DNA of 64,000 nucleotides from Watersipora subatra (taxonomy: Eukaryota > Bryozoa > Gymnolaemata > Cheilostomatida > Watersiporidae), in the NCBI RefSeq assembly GCF_963576615.1, contig NC_088712.1:27619870-27683869 (forward strand), written 5' to 3'. Shown here in pieces: positions 53,328 to 64,000 of this stretch (its first letter is position 1; every line of letters begins with the position of its first letter). Below the pieces are notes generated by a model. The model saw only the letters and a list, made by a program, of their open reading frames with translations, did not search any database and had not been told where the DNA came from. Both the position numbers and the translations under genes were made by a program.

Positions 53328-54392
53328 AAGGGTGGTGGTCAATTGGAGGTGTCATTCAAATAGAGGTGACATTCAATTAGAGTATTTACAGTAATTCATA
53401 ATGTCACATATAATATGTAGCAATAGCAGTATTAAGGGTAGTGGTCAATTGGAGGTGACATTCAAATAGAGGTGACATTCAATTAGAGTATTTACAGTAA
53501 TTTATAATGTCACATATAATATGTAGCAATAGCAGTATTAAGGGTGGTGGTCAATTGGAGGTGGCATTCAAATAGAGGTGACATTCAATTAGAGTATTTA
53601 CAGTAATTTATAATGTCACATATAATATGTAGTAATAGCAGTATTAAGGGTGGTGGTCAATTGGAGGTGGCATTCAAATAGAGGTGACATTCAATTAGAG
53701 TATTTACAGTAATTTATAATGTCACATATAATATGTAGCAATAGCAGTATTAAGGGTGGTGGTCCATTGGAGGTGTCATTCAAATAGAGGTGACATTCAA
53801 TTAGAGTATTTACAGTAATTTATAATGTCACATATAATATGTAGTAATAGCAGTATTAAGGGTGGTGGTCAATTATAGGTGTCATTCAATTAGAGGTGAC
53901 ATTCAATTAGAGTATTTATGGTAATTTATAATGTCACATATAATATGTAGTAATAGCAGTATTAAGGGTGGTGGTCAATTATAGGTGTCATTCAATTAGA
54001 GGTGACATTCAATTAGAGTATTTATGGTAATTTATAATGTCACATATAATATGTAGTAATAGCAGTATTAAGGGTGGTGGTCAATTATAGGTGTCATTCA
54101 ATTAGAGGTGACATTCAATTAGAGTATTTATGGTAATTTATAATGTCACATATAATATGTAGTAATAGCAGTATTAAGGGTGGTGGTCAATTGGAGGTGA
54201 CATTCAAATAGAGGTGACATTCAATTAGAGTATTTATGGTAATTTATAATGTCACATATAATATGTAGTAATAGCAGTATTAAGGGTGGTGGTCAATTGG
54301 AGGTGACATTCAAATAGAGGTGACATTCAGTTAGAGTATTTACAGTAATTTATAATGTCACATATAATATGTAGCAATAGCGGTATTAAGAC
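53328..54392 (+). repeat. 106-bp satellite, about ten units
   Basis: The landmark GTATTAAG recurs exactly every 106 bp from 53429 to 54383 (ten occurrences). Unit landmarks: GGTGGTGGTCAATTGGAGGT, ATTCAATTAGAGTATTTACAG and ATGTCACATATAATATG. Three adjacent units share the variant ATTATAGGTGTC…TTTATGG, which shows local homogenisation. The CAATTAGAG part matches the end of the dispersed element at 14285-14335, so the array probably grew from a transposon end. Confidence 0.95.
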
Positions 54393-55639
54393 AAGTTTCT
54401 AAAATTATTGCACAAATAAATTTTTTCCAAAAGAGTTGTTTTTCCTTCATGTTTTACGTTGACTGCTGACTTTGTTGTTTAATATTATTAGCTGTTTTGT
54501 TATTAGAATCCCTCACCAGCGTTATAAGGTTAAAACTTGTTCTACCAAATATAGTGAGAGTTTGTAAAAAGACGCATTGGCTTTCCAACTTTCTATTTCA
54601 CCATGATACACTGTAAGCAAATGCTAACCTGTGACAGTTGGCCATATCTTCCCTAAGAGCTTAACTGCAAGGAGTTGTCATAAAATTTAAAAATTACAGC
54701 CTCACAAAATGATACAGGAGTTTTATTTTATACAAAATTGGATACTAGGGTGGTCTTTCTACTAGCAGTTGAGGAATACAAACAAATTACATTCTTGTGT
54801 GATGAATTTTAGCTGAAAGTATTTGCACAGAATTGAGAAAATGTTTGAATGTTATGTTTTTGTGACAATGTATACATGTATTTATCAATCAAATTTCTTC
54901 AAATGTTTATCAATTTATCTGAACAAATTTCAGCGCTCGTCTTTTTAAATTTTTGTCTTTTTGTTAAACCCAGTATCCAGATATAGAAATTAAAATTTAG
55001 CATTCGTCTTTTCAAATTTTTGTCTTTTCATTAAATCCAGTACCCAGTTACAATGTATATCAATTAAAATCTAGCAGTGAAAAGTTTACACAGTTAGGTA
55101 TTTGATCTTGGAAGTTCCGATCTTGAGGCATCAAACTTAACCACTAAGCTACACCAAATACAATAGAATCTTTGAACAGATAGTCATTACATTGGTTAAG
55201 ATATTTTTGCTTCAAGTACCTGCTTGGAGTTAATAACTAGCACTGCTGACTGTTGAGGTTAAGGATTGTTAAGCTGGCCCAAAACGTGATTATTGTTTTA
55301 GTAAAAAGCTAGCTTTTTAGGTAGGCTACTCAAATTCATTAAGTAATCATTCTAAAACCCTTGCGACGCTGGGCGTTTGGCTGGTTATTCATCTGACAAG
55401 AAAAGTTGACATTTCCATATGCTGTTACGGTTTTTTTCTGGACGTTGACTCTGCTCATAAATACTGCAATCACAATGCAGCTGTGTTTAAACATTTGTTA
55501 AAGTATTTATACTTACGGGCATTTTCAATTATTGTTAAATGTAAGGCACACATGTACAGTACGATTGCAAATGTGTTGCAATCGTACATAGACACGATTT
55601 ACGAAAGCAAACTATGTTTTTCAACCTTATCATTTGTGT
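54393..55639. other. Intergenic with tRNA-like relic and Helitron-like end
   Basis: A diverged 70-bp direct repeat (CGTCTTTT…AAATTTTTGTCTTTT) lies at about 54935-55040. On the minus strand near 55095-55160 is a tRNA-like segment (TAGCTTAGTGGTTAAG). AAACCCTTGCGACGCTGGGCGTTTGG-CTGG before T at about 55356-55386 resembles a Helitron 3' end. No gene is seen. Confidence 0.45.
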
Positions 55640-57235
55640 CCTAATTGACTCCCATTACAGTAAATTAGAATATTCTAGAATTTATAAATATGTTGGAAAA
55701 TTACATAATAAAATATATAAGTAATTTATTTGATAATTAATAAAACTATTGATGCTTCCTGAAGCCATAAGAATTGTTATTCCTGTAAGAAAATGTCTAA
55801 CCAACCTCCTGACAGCGATAGGCTTTATCTAATAATATACATGTATAATATAAACAACTTATGGTTCAATCATTGATTCAGAGTCTAGTGTAGTGGAGCC
55901 ATCTTTAAAAGTTGTTATTTTGAAATTCTAACTCGTAGGCAGAGATAATTCTTGGAAAAACAATAACAGGCTGTCAACCACCTGATGATTTTTACCCAAA
56001 CACATTTGTACACAGGAGAAAGTTCCATAAAAAAGCTGGTCAATGTATGACTCTCCTTTTCAACCTCTTTTTGCTGTAAAACCTTCTACAGTTTTTGCCA
56101 AGAAACTGGACTTTAGTTTCAAGTCTTTATTTGTGTTACTTTGGTGAGAAATCAAACAGCCAAAGTAAATAAGCAAATGTAATTTCCCTGTCTGGATGTT
56201 GTGACCGCTGTCAAGGTAACTTTTCTATGAATTGCAACTACGTTCGGCTGTAATAGAGTTGGAACGAGACAGGTTTTTTAAGTTCGAGACGAGACTCGAG
56301 ACACTGTTTTGAAAAAATTCGAGACTCGAGACAATAAAATAACGAGCATTTGGTGATGATTTCACTACACGAGGACTAGCGAACTTGATATACATGTATA
56401 AAATTGATAAACTTCTTTTTAAATTGAATTTTTTCCTGGTGTAAACGATTTTTATATATTTTATTTTTTGTATATTTTTACCATCTATTGAATAGGTCTT
56501 ACTTGATTTCCTGCAAATTTATTTTCCTTTTTCTGCACCCATGTTTTAACAGTCATGCATAGGCGCTTTAGTTATATTTCCTGTTAGAGATTGGCAATAA
56601 TTAGGTTGAGACGAGATTGATCTGGGACGAGACAGGTTGATACTCAAGATGTCTAGTGTCTCGTTCCACCTCTATCTACGGCGCAGCCATATATAAAACG
56701 ATAATAACAATTTATAACAATAATATCACCTCATGTGATATGAGTTGTCAATCCCTGTTCGTTGGTTTTCTGTTCAGTTTTGTCAAGTGGAAAAGCACAA
56801 AGTTCTTGCTACAGCGACAGCCTTCAACCTTTAAAATCATCTAATAAACATAAGAAAAAGATTAAAATGCTTACGATTAATAAAAAGTCGCTTTACATTT
56901 TATTCGTTGATTAATTTTTATTTCACGGGTTTTAACATGTCGCGAGGCATATCAGTCTCGGTCAATCACAAAAAATGGGGCATTACCGGGAGTTATTAAC
57001 TTAATGGGGAGTTATCAAATCAATTTCTTTGAATATTTGAAATACTGAATAATCTGACCCGAATTGAAAACTATTTTGAATTCCAGTTTCATTCTTTATT
57101 GGTAATTACTATCAATTGAAAAACTTAAATATCCAACCAAGTATAAAATAATAATATAATACAGTCTAATGACATTAAAAGTCGTTTGACTAACTCACTA
57201 TATTAGGTAATATATAAATTTAAGCATTTGTTTGT
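55640..57235 (-). repeat. Dispersed repeat R1, minus-strand copy
   Basis: Reverse complement of much of 28860-30330, anchored by GTGTCTAGTG/GGAGCCATC near 55890 and by TATTGTTTTTCC. A TAGAGTTGGAACGAGACA / TGTCTCGTTCCACCTCTA-ended insert lies inside it at about 56250-56675. Confidence 0.72.
56250..56675. mobile_element. hAT-like MITE inside repeat R1
   Basis: The ends TAGAGTTGGAACGAGACA and TGTCTCGTTCCACCTCTA are near-perfect inverted repeats. Internal GAGACGAGACTCGAGAC motifs repeat. The ends resemble hAT termini, but the 8-bp flanks do not match, so the target duplication has decayed or the boundaries are shifted. Confidence 0.55.
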
Positions 57236-57238
57236 CAT

Positions 57239-58375
57239 CTATAAATCTCAATGTTTGTCCACCTGCTTTTTTGTACTTTGGTGTGTCCAGTTATAGCTAC
57301 AAAAATCTTGAAAGTAAAAGCTCACATCGCGCTGGATTTGCACTCACAAAGATTGATTCTGCATGTTTGTAAACCCATCGTCTAACCACAGGTCTACGAA
57401 GGTTCTTACCAATGAGTTAGTCTTACTATATACTGTATACACCTTTATCCCTATTTTATACTCTAAATGACGTATTAATTGACACTCTATGAACACTATT
57501 AATATTTCTATGAAACACGATGCTTTTTCATCCTCTCCAAACTAGGGCTAATTTGTTTCCCGCCAAGCGATATCCACAAAAATCTCTCCCAAAATAAAAT
57601 TTGGAGATTGTACATGTATCTCAGTTCAGTGTCAACCGTTATGGTGAAAAGTGAGTGAAATAAGTGATGAAACTTTAGTTAAAAGTTTACTGAAATGCAT
57701 ATTAAAACTTCCTTCATGTATGTTTTTAGTAAACTAAATTCATTTAAGTTAGATTCAGCATCTGCCTCGAAGGTAAGAACTCTGCACGTAGTATATTGTA
57801 ATGTTACATTTTCTTGCAGATCATAACCACAAAATACACTAAAGTTATTGTAGGTAACTATAATTACTAAGGTTAACATATTGTTTTGTTACTATTTTTT
57901 AATGATGATGAATTTTACCAGACAGTGATTGCATTAGATAATTGGGTTTCTAATGCAATCACTCTATACGTTTATACAATATTTTTGCCTTCTGATGCCA
58001 ACCCTGAAACAAACTAAAATCATATAATCTTATACCAAATAATTTTTCATTGTAATTGTAGCTAAACAGACTATATTTTAGACGCTAATGATTTCACATT
58101 TACATTTAAACACCTTTACATTTTTATTTTCATCTCAAGTTATTAAAAAGAAACACTTCTTCTATGATATGAAATTAAAAAGTTTCAGTTGTTTAAAAAA
58201 GTTTAAAAATCTTTACAGTTGCTTTTTTTCTCTTGATTCATTTGAAATGCCCAAAAACCACTTTTCCAATGATATGAAGTAAAAAGATTAGAACGGCAAG
58301 TGCGTTATATGTTAAGTGAAAATAAATTTTATGTAGAAAAACTTTTTTATTACCCGAGCAACGCCGGGCCTTCAA
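57239..58375 (+). mobile_element. Helitron-like composite (R2 family)
   Basis: Starts TCTATAAATCTCAATGTTTG with GTGTGTCCAGTTATAGCTA soon after, as in the other Helitron copies. Then from 57424 it runs collinear with R2 at 37045-38023, including the GATTGCATTAGA inverted repeat, to ACCCGAGCAACGCCGGGCCTTCAACTAA before T. A minus-strand tRNA-like segment (GTGGTTAGACGATGGG, GAGTGCAAATCC) lies at about 57335-57400. Confidence 0.6.
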
Positions 58376-58414
58376 CTAATTAAGTATAACCTTGAACCAA
58401 TAATCATGTCTTTT

Positions 58415-59255
58415 GTATGCAGTTTTCAGTGTAAATGTGAAGTTTAAACCATAACTGTCACGAACAACTTTTATCATATTTATTAGGTAAATCAGACACG
58501 CTGATTCCGATTTTGTACTCAAAATAAAGATTAGTCCACTAACTTTCAGAGTAATGAAGGTTTTTTTACAGCGTTTAAATATCGGTCTCGAAAACAACAC
58601 GATTGGCATAACAAGCTCCGCCCATAAATACGTGTCGTAACCTAGCTTTTTAGGAACAGAAGTTACGTAGGGATGTTTAGACCGATTTAGAATAATAGAG
58701 ATGGGTGTTTTAAAATCCATTAATATCTAAATTCAGCCTTAAAAATAATATCAGTCTTTTCTGAAAGGTAAATAAGCTATTTAACATTGCATATTTAAAA
58801 AGGGCGATAACAACGCGAGCTTGTGATAAAACCGCGCTTTTTGAGCTCATTTTTCTCGGCGTTCAGCCTATTTAAACGTCATGTAACAAGCTACGAGCAA
58901 TTTTAAATAGTTTATATACCTTTCATTAAAAACTGAAATTATTTTACAGGCTGGATTTAGATAATAATGGGTTTTAAGACACCCATATCTAGTATTCTAA
59001 ATCGGACTAAACATTCCTAACTTCCATTTCTGAAAAAGCTAGGTTTCGTCACATATTTATGGGCGGAGCTTGTAATGCCGATTGTGTTGTTTTCGAAACG
59101 AATATTGAAAGCTTTAAAAAAGCCTAAATGACTTTGAAGGTTAGTGGACCAATCTTTATTTTGAGTAGAAAATCGGAATCAGCGTGTCTGATTTACCTAG
59201 TAAATACAATAAAAGTTGTTCGTGACAGTTATGGTTTAATAGTGGCACTAATGAC
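58415..59255. repeat. Fold-back element with about 300-bp arms
   Basis: 58415-58720 and about 58965-59250 are imperfect reverse complements. Landmarks are AAAACAACACGATTGGCAT / TGCCGATTGTGTTGTTTT, AAGCTCCGCCCATAAATA / TTTATGGGCGGAGCTTGTA and CAGACACGCTGATTCCGATT / AATCGGAATCAGCGTGTCTG. The spacer is about 240 bp. The 114-codon minus frame and the 62-codon plus frame are mirror images of this repeat. Confidence 0.85.
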
Positions 59256-60366
59256 AATCACTTACGCAATCACCTTGCTTATTGAGCGAAGCCGCTGGGT
59301 ATTTGCTATAATATAATGACTTATATGGACAAGTTGGCAACTCAATCTAATTGGCCTACTGGGTACAGCGTCGGACTGGTGAATGGTAGAGCTGAGATCA
59401 GTTCTTCTTGGGTACGGAATCTTTATTCCAAGATTTTAATAGCTATAGCCTGAGGGGAACACACAAGCATATTTTGAGAAATATATATATAGAAGACTAC
59501 TGAATGTCGTGTACTAAAAGATTTTGCACAGGAATTTTTTTTTATTCAACATATAACAGCAGTTACTATTTTAACTTTCAAGCTTTGTATCATGAGGAAA
59601 ATTTTGTTGTGGAGGTCAAATAAATTGAGAAACAAAATAAAATGACTATAAAAAGGTTTAAATGTAAATGTAAAATAATTAGCAAGTAATAGCTAAATTA
59701 AGTCTGTTTTGCTACAATTACAATAACAGATGATTCGGTAATGATACAATTGATACGAACTGAAAAAAAAACAATTCTGAATATGTTTAATTAATAATAA
59801 CAACTCGTGCATAGCAATGTGCCTGCATAAAAAAAGGTTACCGTTCCAATAGAAGCTGTTCATCAAAACTTTGAATGCGACAATACCACTACCTCTCGAT
59901 TCTGATACAAATGTAAAAATGAGATATCAGACTGTCTTTGTCTGACGGGACAGAGAAGAAATGTGTAGTATTCCTTCTCGAGATAATACAATTGTCCGCG
60001 TGAAAAGCCTTCTCCGCGATTTAGCAATTGAACCTTACAAAAAATCATAAATAGAAATTCACGAAAACTTGAAAAGGCATCGTGTTTCATATATTTAATA
60101 GAGTTTCAATTAATTCGTCATTTAGCGAGAAAAGGCAATCGAGAAAAGGTTTTATACAGGATATAGTTAGAACTATATATCGTAATAGCCTTCTTGAACT
60201 CGTGGTTAGACAATTGGATTACTAACCTTCATTTGTGTTCATGAGTTCAAATCCAGCAGAATGGGAACTTTTGATTACAAAATTTTTAAAGCTGTTGCCG
60301 GACATACCGAAGGACACACATACACACATACAGACGACAACGATTGTCGCTTATATAGTAGATAGA
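59256..60366. other. Helitron and tRNA-like repeat debris
   Basis: 59350-59495 matches the Helitron at 21791-22126 (GGCCTACTGGGTACAGCGTCGG, ATAGCTATAGCCTGAGGG, TTGAGAAATATATA). At about 60190-60262 is a tRNA-like segment (GTGGTTAGACAATTGG, GAGTTCAAATCC), followed by CACACATACACACATACAGAC. The 75-codon minus frame at 59863-60090 has no recognised domain. Confidence 0.45.
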
Positions 60367-62242
60367 TTTATGCAGCGCCACCCATTCATTTTTAAATAAT
60401 CATAATATCTTTTTGAAGTGGCGGTTTGTGACATGAGTTCTTCACGCACTTCAGACGTGACACAGTCTCTTTCCTCATAAAACTTTTGATGTGTTTGGCG
60501 TGTCCGGTGATACTGCCGGAACTACCTATGGGAACTATCTAAATATGGAGAATGTTACAGAGGTGTCTATGTACTTGGATACACTTGACCGCCTCAAGGA
60601 TGATTGGGATTTAGTCAAGAGAGACTGACTTACCGGGAGTACAAAAGAAATAAGAATATGATATAATACAATGTGTATTTATATCAAATAAGTACATAAA
60701 TAATATAAATAAATAAAACTAAATATTTAATATATATTTTTCCGTCTATCAATATTCCTATTTACATAATTTTATAATATGGGTTGCTATAGTTGGTAAC
60801 AGATGAAAAAGTGAAACTACTCACTTCAACACTCAAGAGTCTGGTTTCATTTCACCACAAGTAGTGAGTAGTTTCACTTTTCCACTTGTTCAACATTAAT
60901 AATTTTATTTAAAATTGGTGTATATCGCTCCACAAATATCTTCAGACCTCAGTGATTACTGACAACTATAGCAACCAATATCTTAAACTAATGTAAACAT
61001 GATTGAAAGATATATATTTATATATATATTTACATATATCTACCGTGGTGATCATAATTATGGGAGTAGTTATTCCAAATTATCATAATTAATTTTGAAA
61101 TAAACATATTTTTTGTTGTTAATTCATATTTCATGCTTCGTCAGTATTATTATTAAACATTATTATTAATTATTACATATCATTATATTATTATTATTCA
61201 CATTATTCAATATTATCGTCGGTGATTTATGACACATCAATGGAAAGCTCAGAATGTACTGGATGTTATGTAAAACTAATTGATATTTGTTTGATTAGTT
61301 TGATTTTGGTGCAATATAGCATTTTTGGCAAAAAAAGGTACAAAAATTCAAAACAAATATTGTTTAAATTTTAAGTCAACTATATTTTTAGTGCAACAAA
61401 CCTCTTTTGCACTTGCTTCCTTGCTTATGTAAGTGAATGATGATTGCTCGATTTTCCTCAGACAGGTGTGCAGGCATTTGGAAGTAGAACTTGGTTACCA
61501 AATGACCAATTTGGCTGTACTTTATACCACCTTTGTATTACTTGTTGTGCTTTGTAATGCACAATATAATGTCTTCATGATTGGCTAATAAGAAGCAGAA
61601 TAATTGGCAAACAATCTAGAAAGATAAGAATTTCTACAAGTTTGTTATACCACGGAGTGCCTGATGGGATTACACAGACACCACAAGCCTAGACTGATAG
61701 GATTTAATGGGTGTCCATTAAACTGATTTTATTACTAGAATACACCCTTGGTGGTAGACCGAATGACTAGAAAATTTGCTTTTCAAATATGTATAATATA
61801 TATGACCTGAGATTAGAGGGAAAGGAAGTTTATGTCATAAACGAAAAATAATATAAAAGTAACCAGGCGGTCTCATTATTATGATCACCACTGTATATTA
61901 TGTATTTTATTTGATATATTTTGACACATATTTAATATATATATTATAGCATATCCTTATTTCTTTTGTACTCCTGGTAAGTCAGTCTTATGACTAAATT
62001 CTAATCATCCTTGAGGTGGTCAAGTGTATCCAAGTACATAGATACCTCGGTAACATTCTCCATATTTAGATAGTTCCCATAGGTAGTTCCGGAAGTATCA
62101 CCGGACACGCCAAACACAGCAAACGTTTTATGAGGAAAGAAACTGTGTCACGTCTGAAGTGCGTGAAGAACTCATGTCACCTACCGCTGTCTCAAAAGAG
62201 ATATTATGATTACTTGAAAATGGTTCCATGGCGCTGCATAAA
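60367..62242. mobile_element. Element with long inverted arms (about 290 bp or more)
   Basis: The ends TTTATGCAGCGCCA and TGGCGCTGCATAAA start arms that match as reverse complements across at least 60367-60650 and 61960-62242. Each arm holds a similar short frame: one reads VFGV…GTTYGNYLNMENVTEV and MYLDTLD(R/H)LKDD. The centre contains a fold-back repeat copy (60776-60990) and a TA-site element (61043-61893). A solo arm is at 44770-45053. Confidence 0.75.
61043..61893. mobile_element. Nested TA-site (Tc1/mariner-like) element
   Basis: TA at 61041-61042 and 61894-61895. The termini CCGTGGTGATCATAATTATG and CATTATTATGATCACCACTG are inverted repeats. No intact transposase is present. A truncated relative begins at 31001. 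Confidence 0.72.
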
Positions 62243-63009
62243 CCAAGTATAATACTGACTAAGTTGAATCTATGTATATATAACTCAAAGTTTGTCTGTA
62301 TATCTGTGGTTCGTCTGTGTGATTATAGTGATAAAGTTTTAGCAATGAAATATACTTACGTAGTTAATTTGAACTCGCGGCATTTATATCCCAAGTCTAC
62401 TAACAAGCGTGCATAACCACAAGACTGTCTTATCATTTCTATTGCTTTCACCATGTACTGTATATCCTTTTCGCGATCGCTCACGCCAAATTTGCAATTT
62501 TATTCGTAATAAATGATCAAAATTTGTCAAAATTAAACGCCAAATTTGTATTAAATGGTCCGCCCTCGGGTTACGATGACCTTGCTATTCAATCCTTTTG
62601 CCGAAGTAGAACATAATATTTTATGTTTTCGACATAAGCGGAAAAAGTTTTTCGGTTTTATCCGCCATATGAGATCAACAGAAAATGAAAATTTGGCGGT
62701 CGACGTGCTGATAATGGTGATATAACAAAGATGCCGATATGCTATTCGATATAGAAAAAACAAAACCGAAAACAGATGAGTGATAAAGTTTTAGCCCTTG
62801 TCAAGGTCAAAGTTTAGTTCAGTAAAATACATACTAAATCTCAGCTTTAAGTATGCGTTTAGTAAACTAAATTCATTTAGGTTAAAGTTTTAGTATAATA
62901 TTCATGTTATGCGTCTGTCTGTCTGTCTGTCTGTCTCGAAGGTAAGAATGCCCTAAACACCCAATACCAACACTGCAACGAATTAAAATTATATACCTGT
63001 ATACCAAAT
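62243..63009. other. Repeat debris flanking the long-arm element
   Basis: 62260-62360 matches the flanks of the 38-kb minisatellite and shows its single-unit state. A GTCT microsatellite (about six units) lies at 62911-62936. The 70-codon minus frame at 62551-62763 is AT-rich with no domain. No gene is called. Confidence 0.45.
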
Positions 63010-64000
63010 CATTTTTTATTGTAATTGTAGCAAATCAGACTTTATTTAGCCATTACTTGCTAATTATTTCACATTCACATTAAATCAACATTGAGGTTGT
63101 TTTATTTTTTGTCTTAATTTATTTGAACTGCACAAAACACTTTTCTCATAATATTAAGTTTAAAAGTTAGAATGATTACGCTTGTTAAATGTTAAATACA
63201 AACAAATTTTCTATACAAAGACGTTTTTTTTATTTGAAGTACCCATCTGAATTATAAATTTACCACCTTCTAATCAGTAACAGTATTTATCATATATGAA
63301 TAAATACTATTAGTATTTATTGAGATATGAAAAAATATAATTATAGTTATAATTTATTGAGATATAAATACAGAATATCATATTTATTAAGATTTAAAAA
63401 GTAATAATATTTATTGAGATAAAAATGAATAGTAATAGTATTTAGTGAGAATAAAATTAATGATAATAATAGTATTTATTGAATTATAAATAATAATATT
63501 GACTGAAATATCAATAAACAATAGGCCCTAATAGTACTTATTGGCATATAAACAAATTTATTTTTCTGCTTCATAAAAATCAGAGGTTTCATAAATAAGA
63601 AGTTGAACAACCAAAGTGAACTTTTGTTGTTCAACTTCACAATTTGTGTCTTAATTGACACCATTTACGGTAAATTATAATATTCTAGAATTCACAAACA
63701 TATTGGAATGTTATGTAATAGGATACAAGATATTTATTGATTTATCAATAAACCTAATGATGCATCCTGAAGCTAGAAGTATAAATATTTCTGTAAAAGA
63801 AAAAAGCCCAACCAACCTGACAGCAATAGGCTTCATATAATGATATACATTATAAACAATTTTATGGTCAATCATTGCTTTAGAGTCTAGTGTTACAGTA
63901 GTGGAGCCATGTTTGAAAATTATTCTTTTGGAATTCTAACCCGTAGGCAAAGATAATTCTTGGAAAAACAATAACAGGCTGTCAACCACCTGATGGTTTT
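63010..64000 (-). repeat. Dispersed repeat R1, second minus-strand copy (cut by window end)
   Basis: Reverse complement of about 29570-30560. The last 250 bp (GACAGCAATAGGCTTCATAT, GTCTAGTGTTACAGTAGTGG, TTCTTGGAAAAACAATAACAGG) also match 55790-55990. It continues beyond the window. Confidence 0.72.

Noticed and set aside
58376-58720. 114-codon minus frame with a counterpart at 59128-59316
   Set aside because: Both fall in the arms of a fold-back repeat and mirror each other. No domain is recognised.

Overview
The window is a stretch of an AT-rich animal genome. It has spliced genes with GT-AG introns, signal peptides, a SOCS-box protein, and very many DNA transposons and Helitrons. No bacterial operon, rRNA, CRISPR array or viral genome was seen. 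The species cannot be fixed from the sequence. A marine invertebrate, perhaps a lophotrochozoan, is a low-confidence guess. Most of the window is non-coding, and most short open frames are chance or transposon-derived.

0-4.3 kb holds transposon relics: a complete non-autonomous hAT element with an 8-bp target duplication and a broken BED zinc finger, and a decayed P-element/THAP9-like transposase. A perfect 112-bp palindrome follows. 4.36-12.27 kb is a tandem segmental duplication. Each copy carries one intact single-exon CDS (308 and 310 codons) for an alpha-helical protein with a C-terminal SOCS box, so both are probably substrate adaptors of Cullin-5 ubiquitin ligases. Two transposon insertions, one an 869-bp element at a TTAA site, are present in the first copy only.

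12.8-26.3 kb holds two neighbouring spliced genes that are absent from simple ORF scans. Both encode small secreted helical proteins. Gene A (six exons, 245 codons) has two copies of a helical module. Gene B (four coding exons, 125 codons) has one. Every module is encoded by two exons with compatible phases, so the genes look like a family built by exon-pair duplication. I do not recognise the family. It is the best candidate here for an undescribed system. Introns of gene A are packed with MITEs, a Helitron and CCAAT-like tandem repeats.

26-64 kb is mainly repeats. At 32.3-34.8 kb a chain of phase-compatible exons suggests a gene or recent pseudogene. It is interrupted by a Tigger-like transposon and remodelled by a 232-bp tandem duplication spanning an exon and an intron. 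The rest includes a piggyBac remnant, a hAT element nested inside a TTAA element, a palindromic MITE nested inside a TA-site transposon, Helitrons carrying tRNA-like promoter boxes, three copies of a CCCTAGG-ended MITE, a 106-bp satellite, a 19-bp minisatellite, and several long inverted repeats. All homology calls were made by eye, without database searches.
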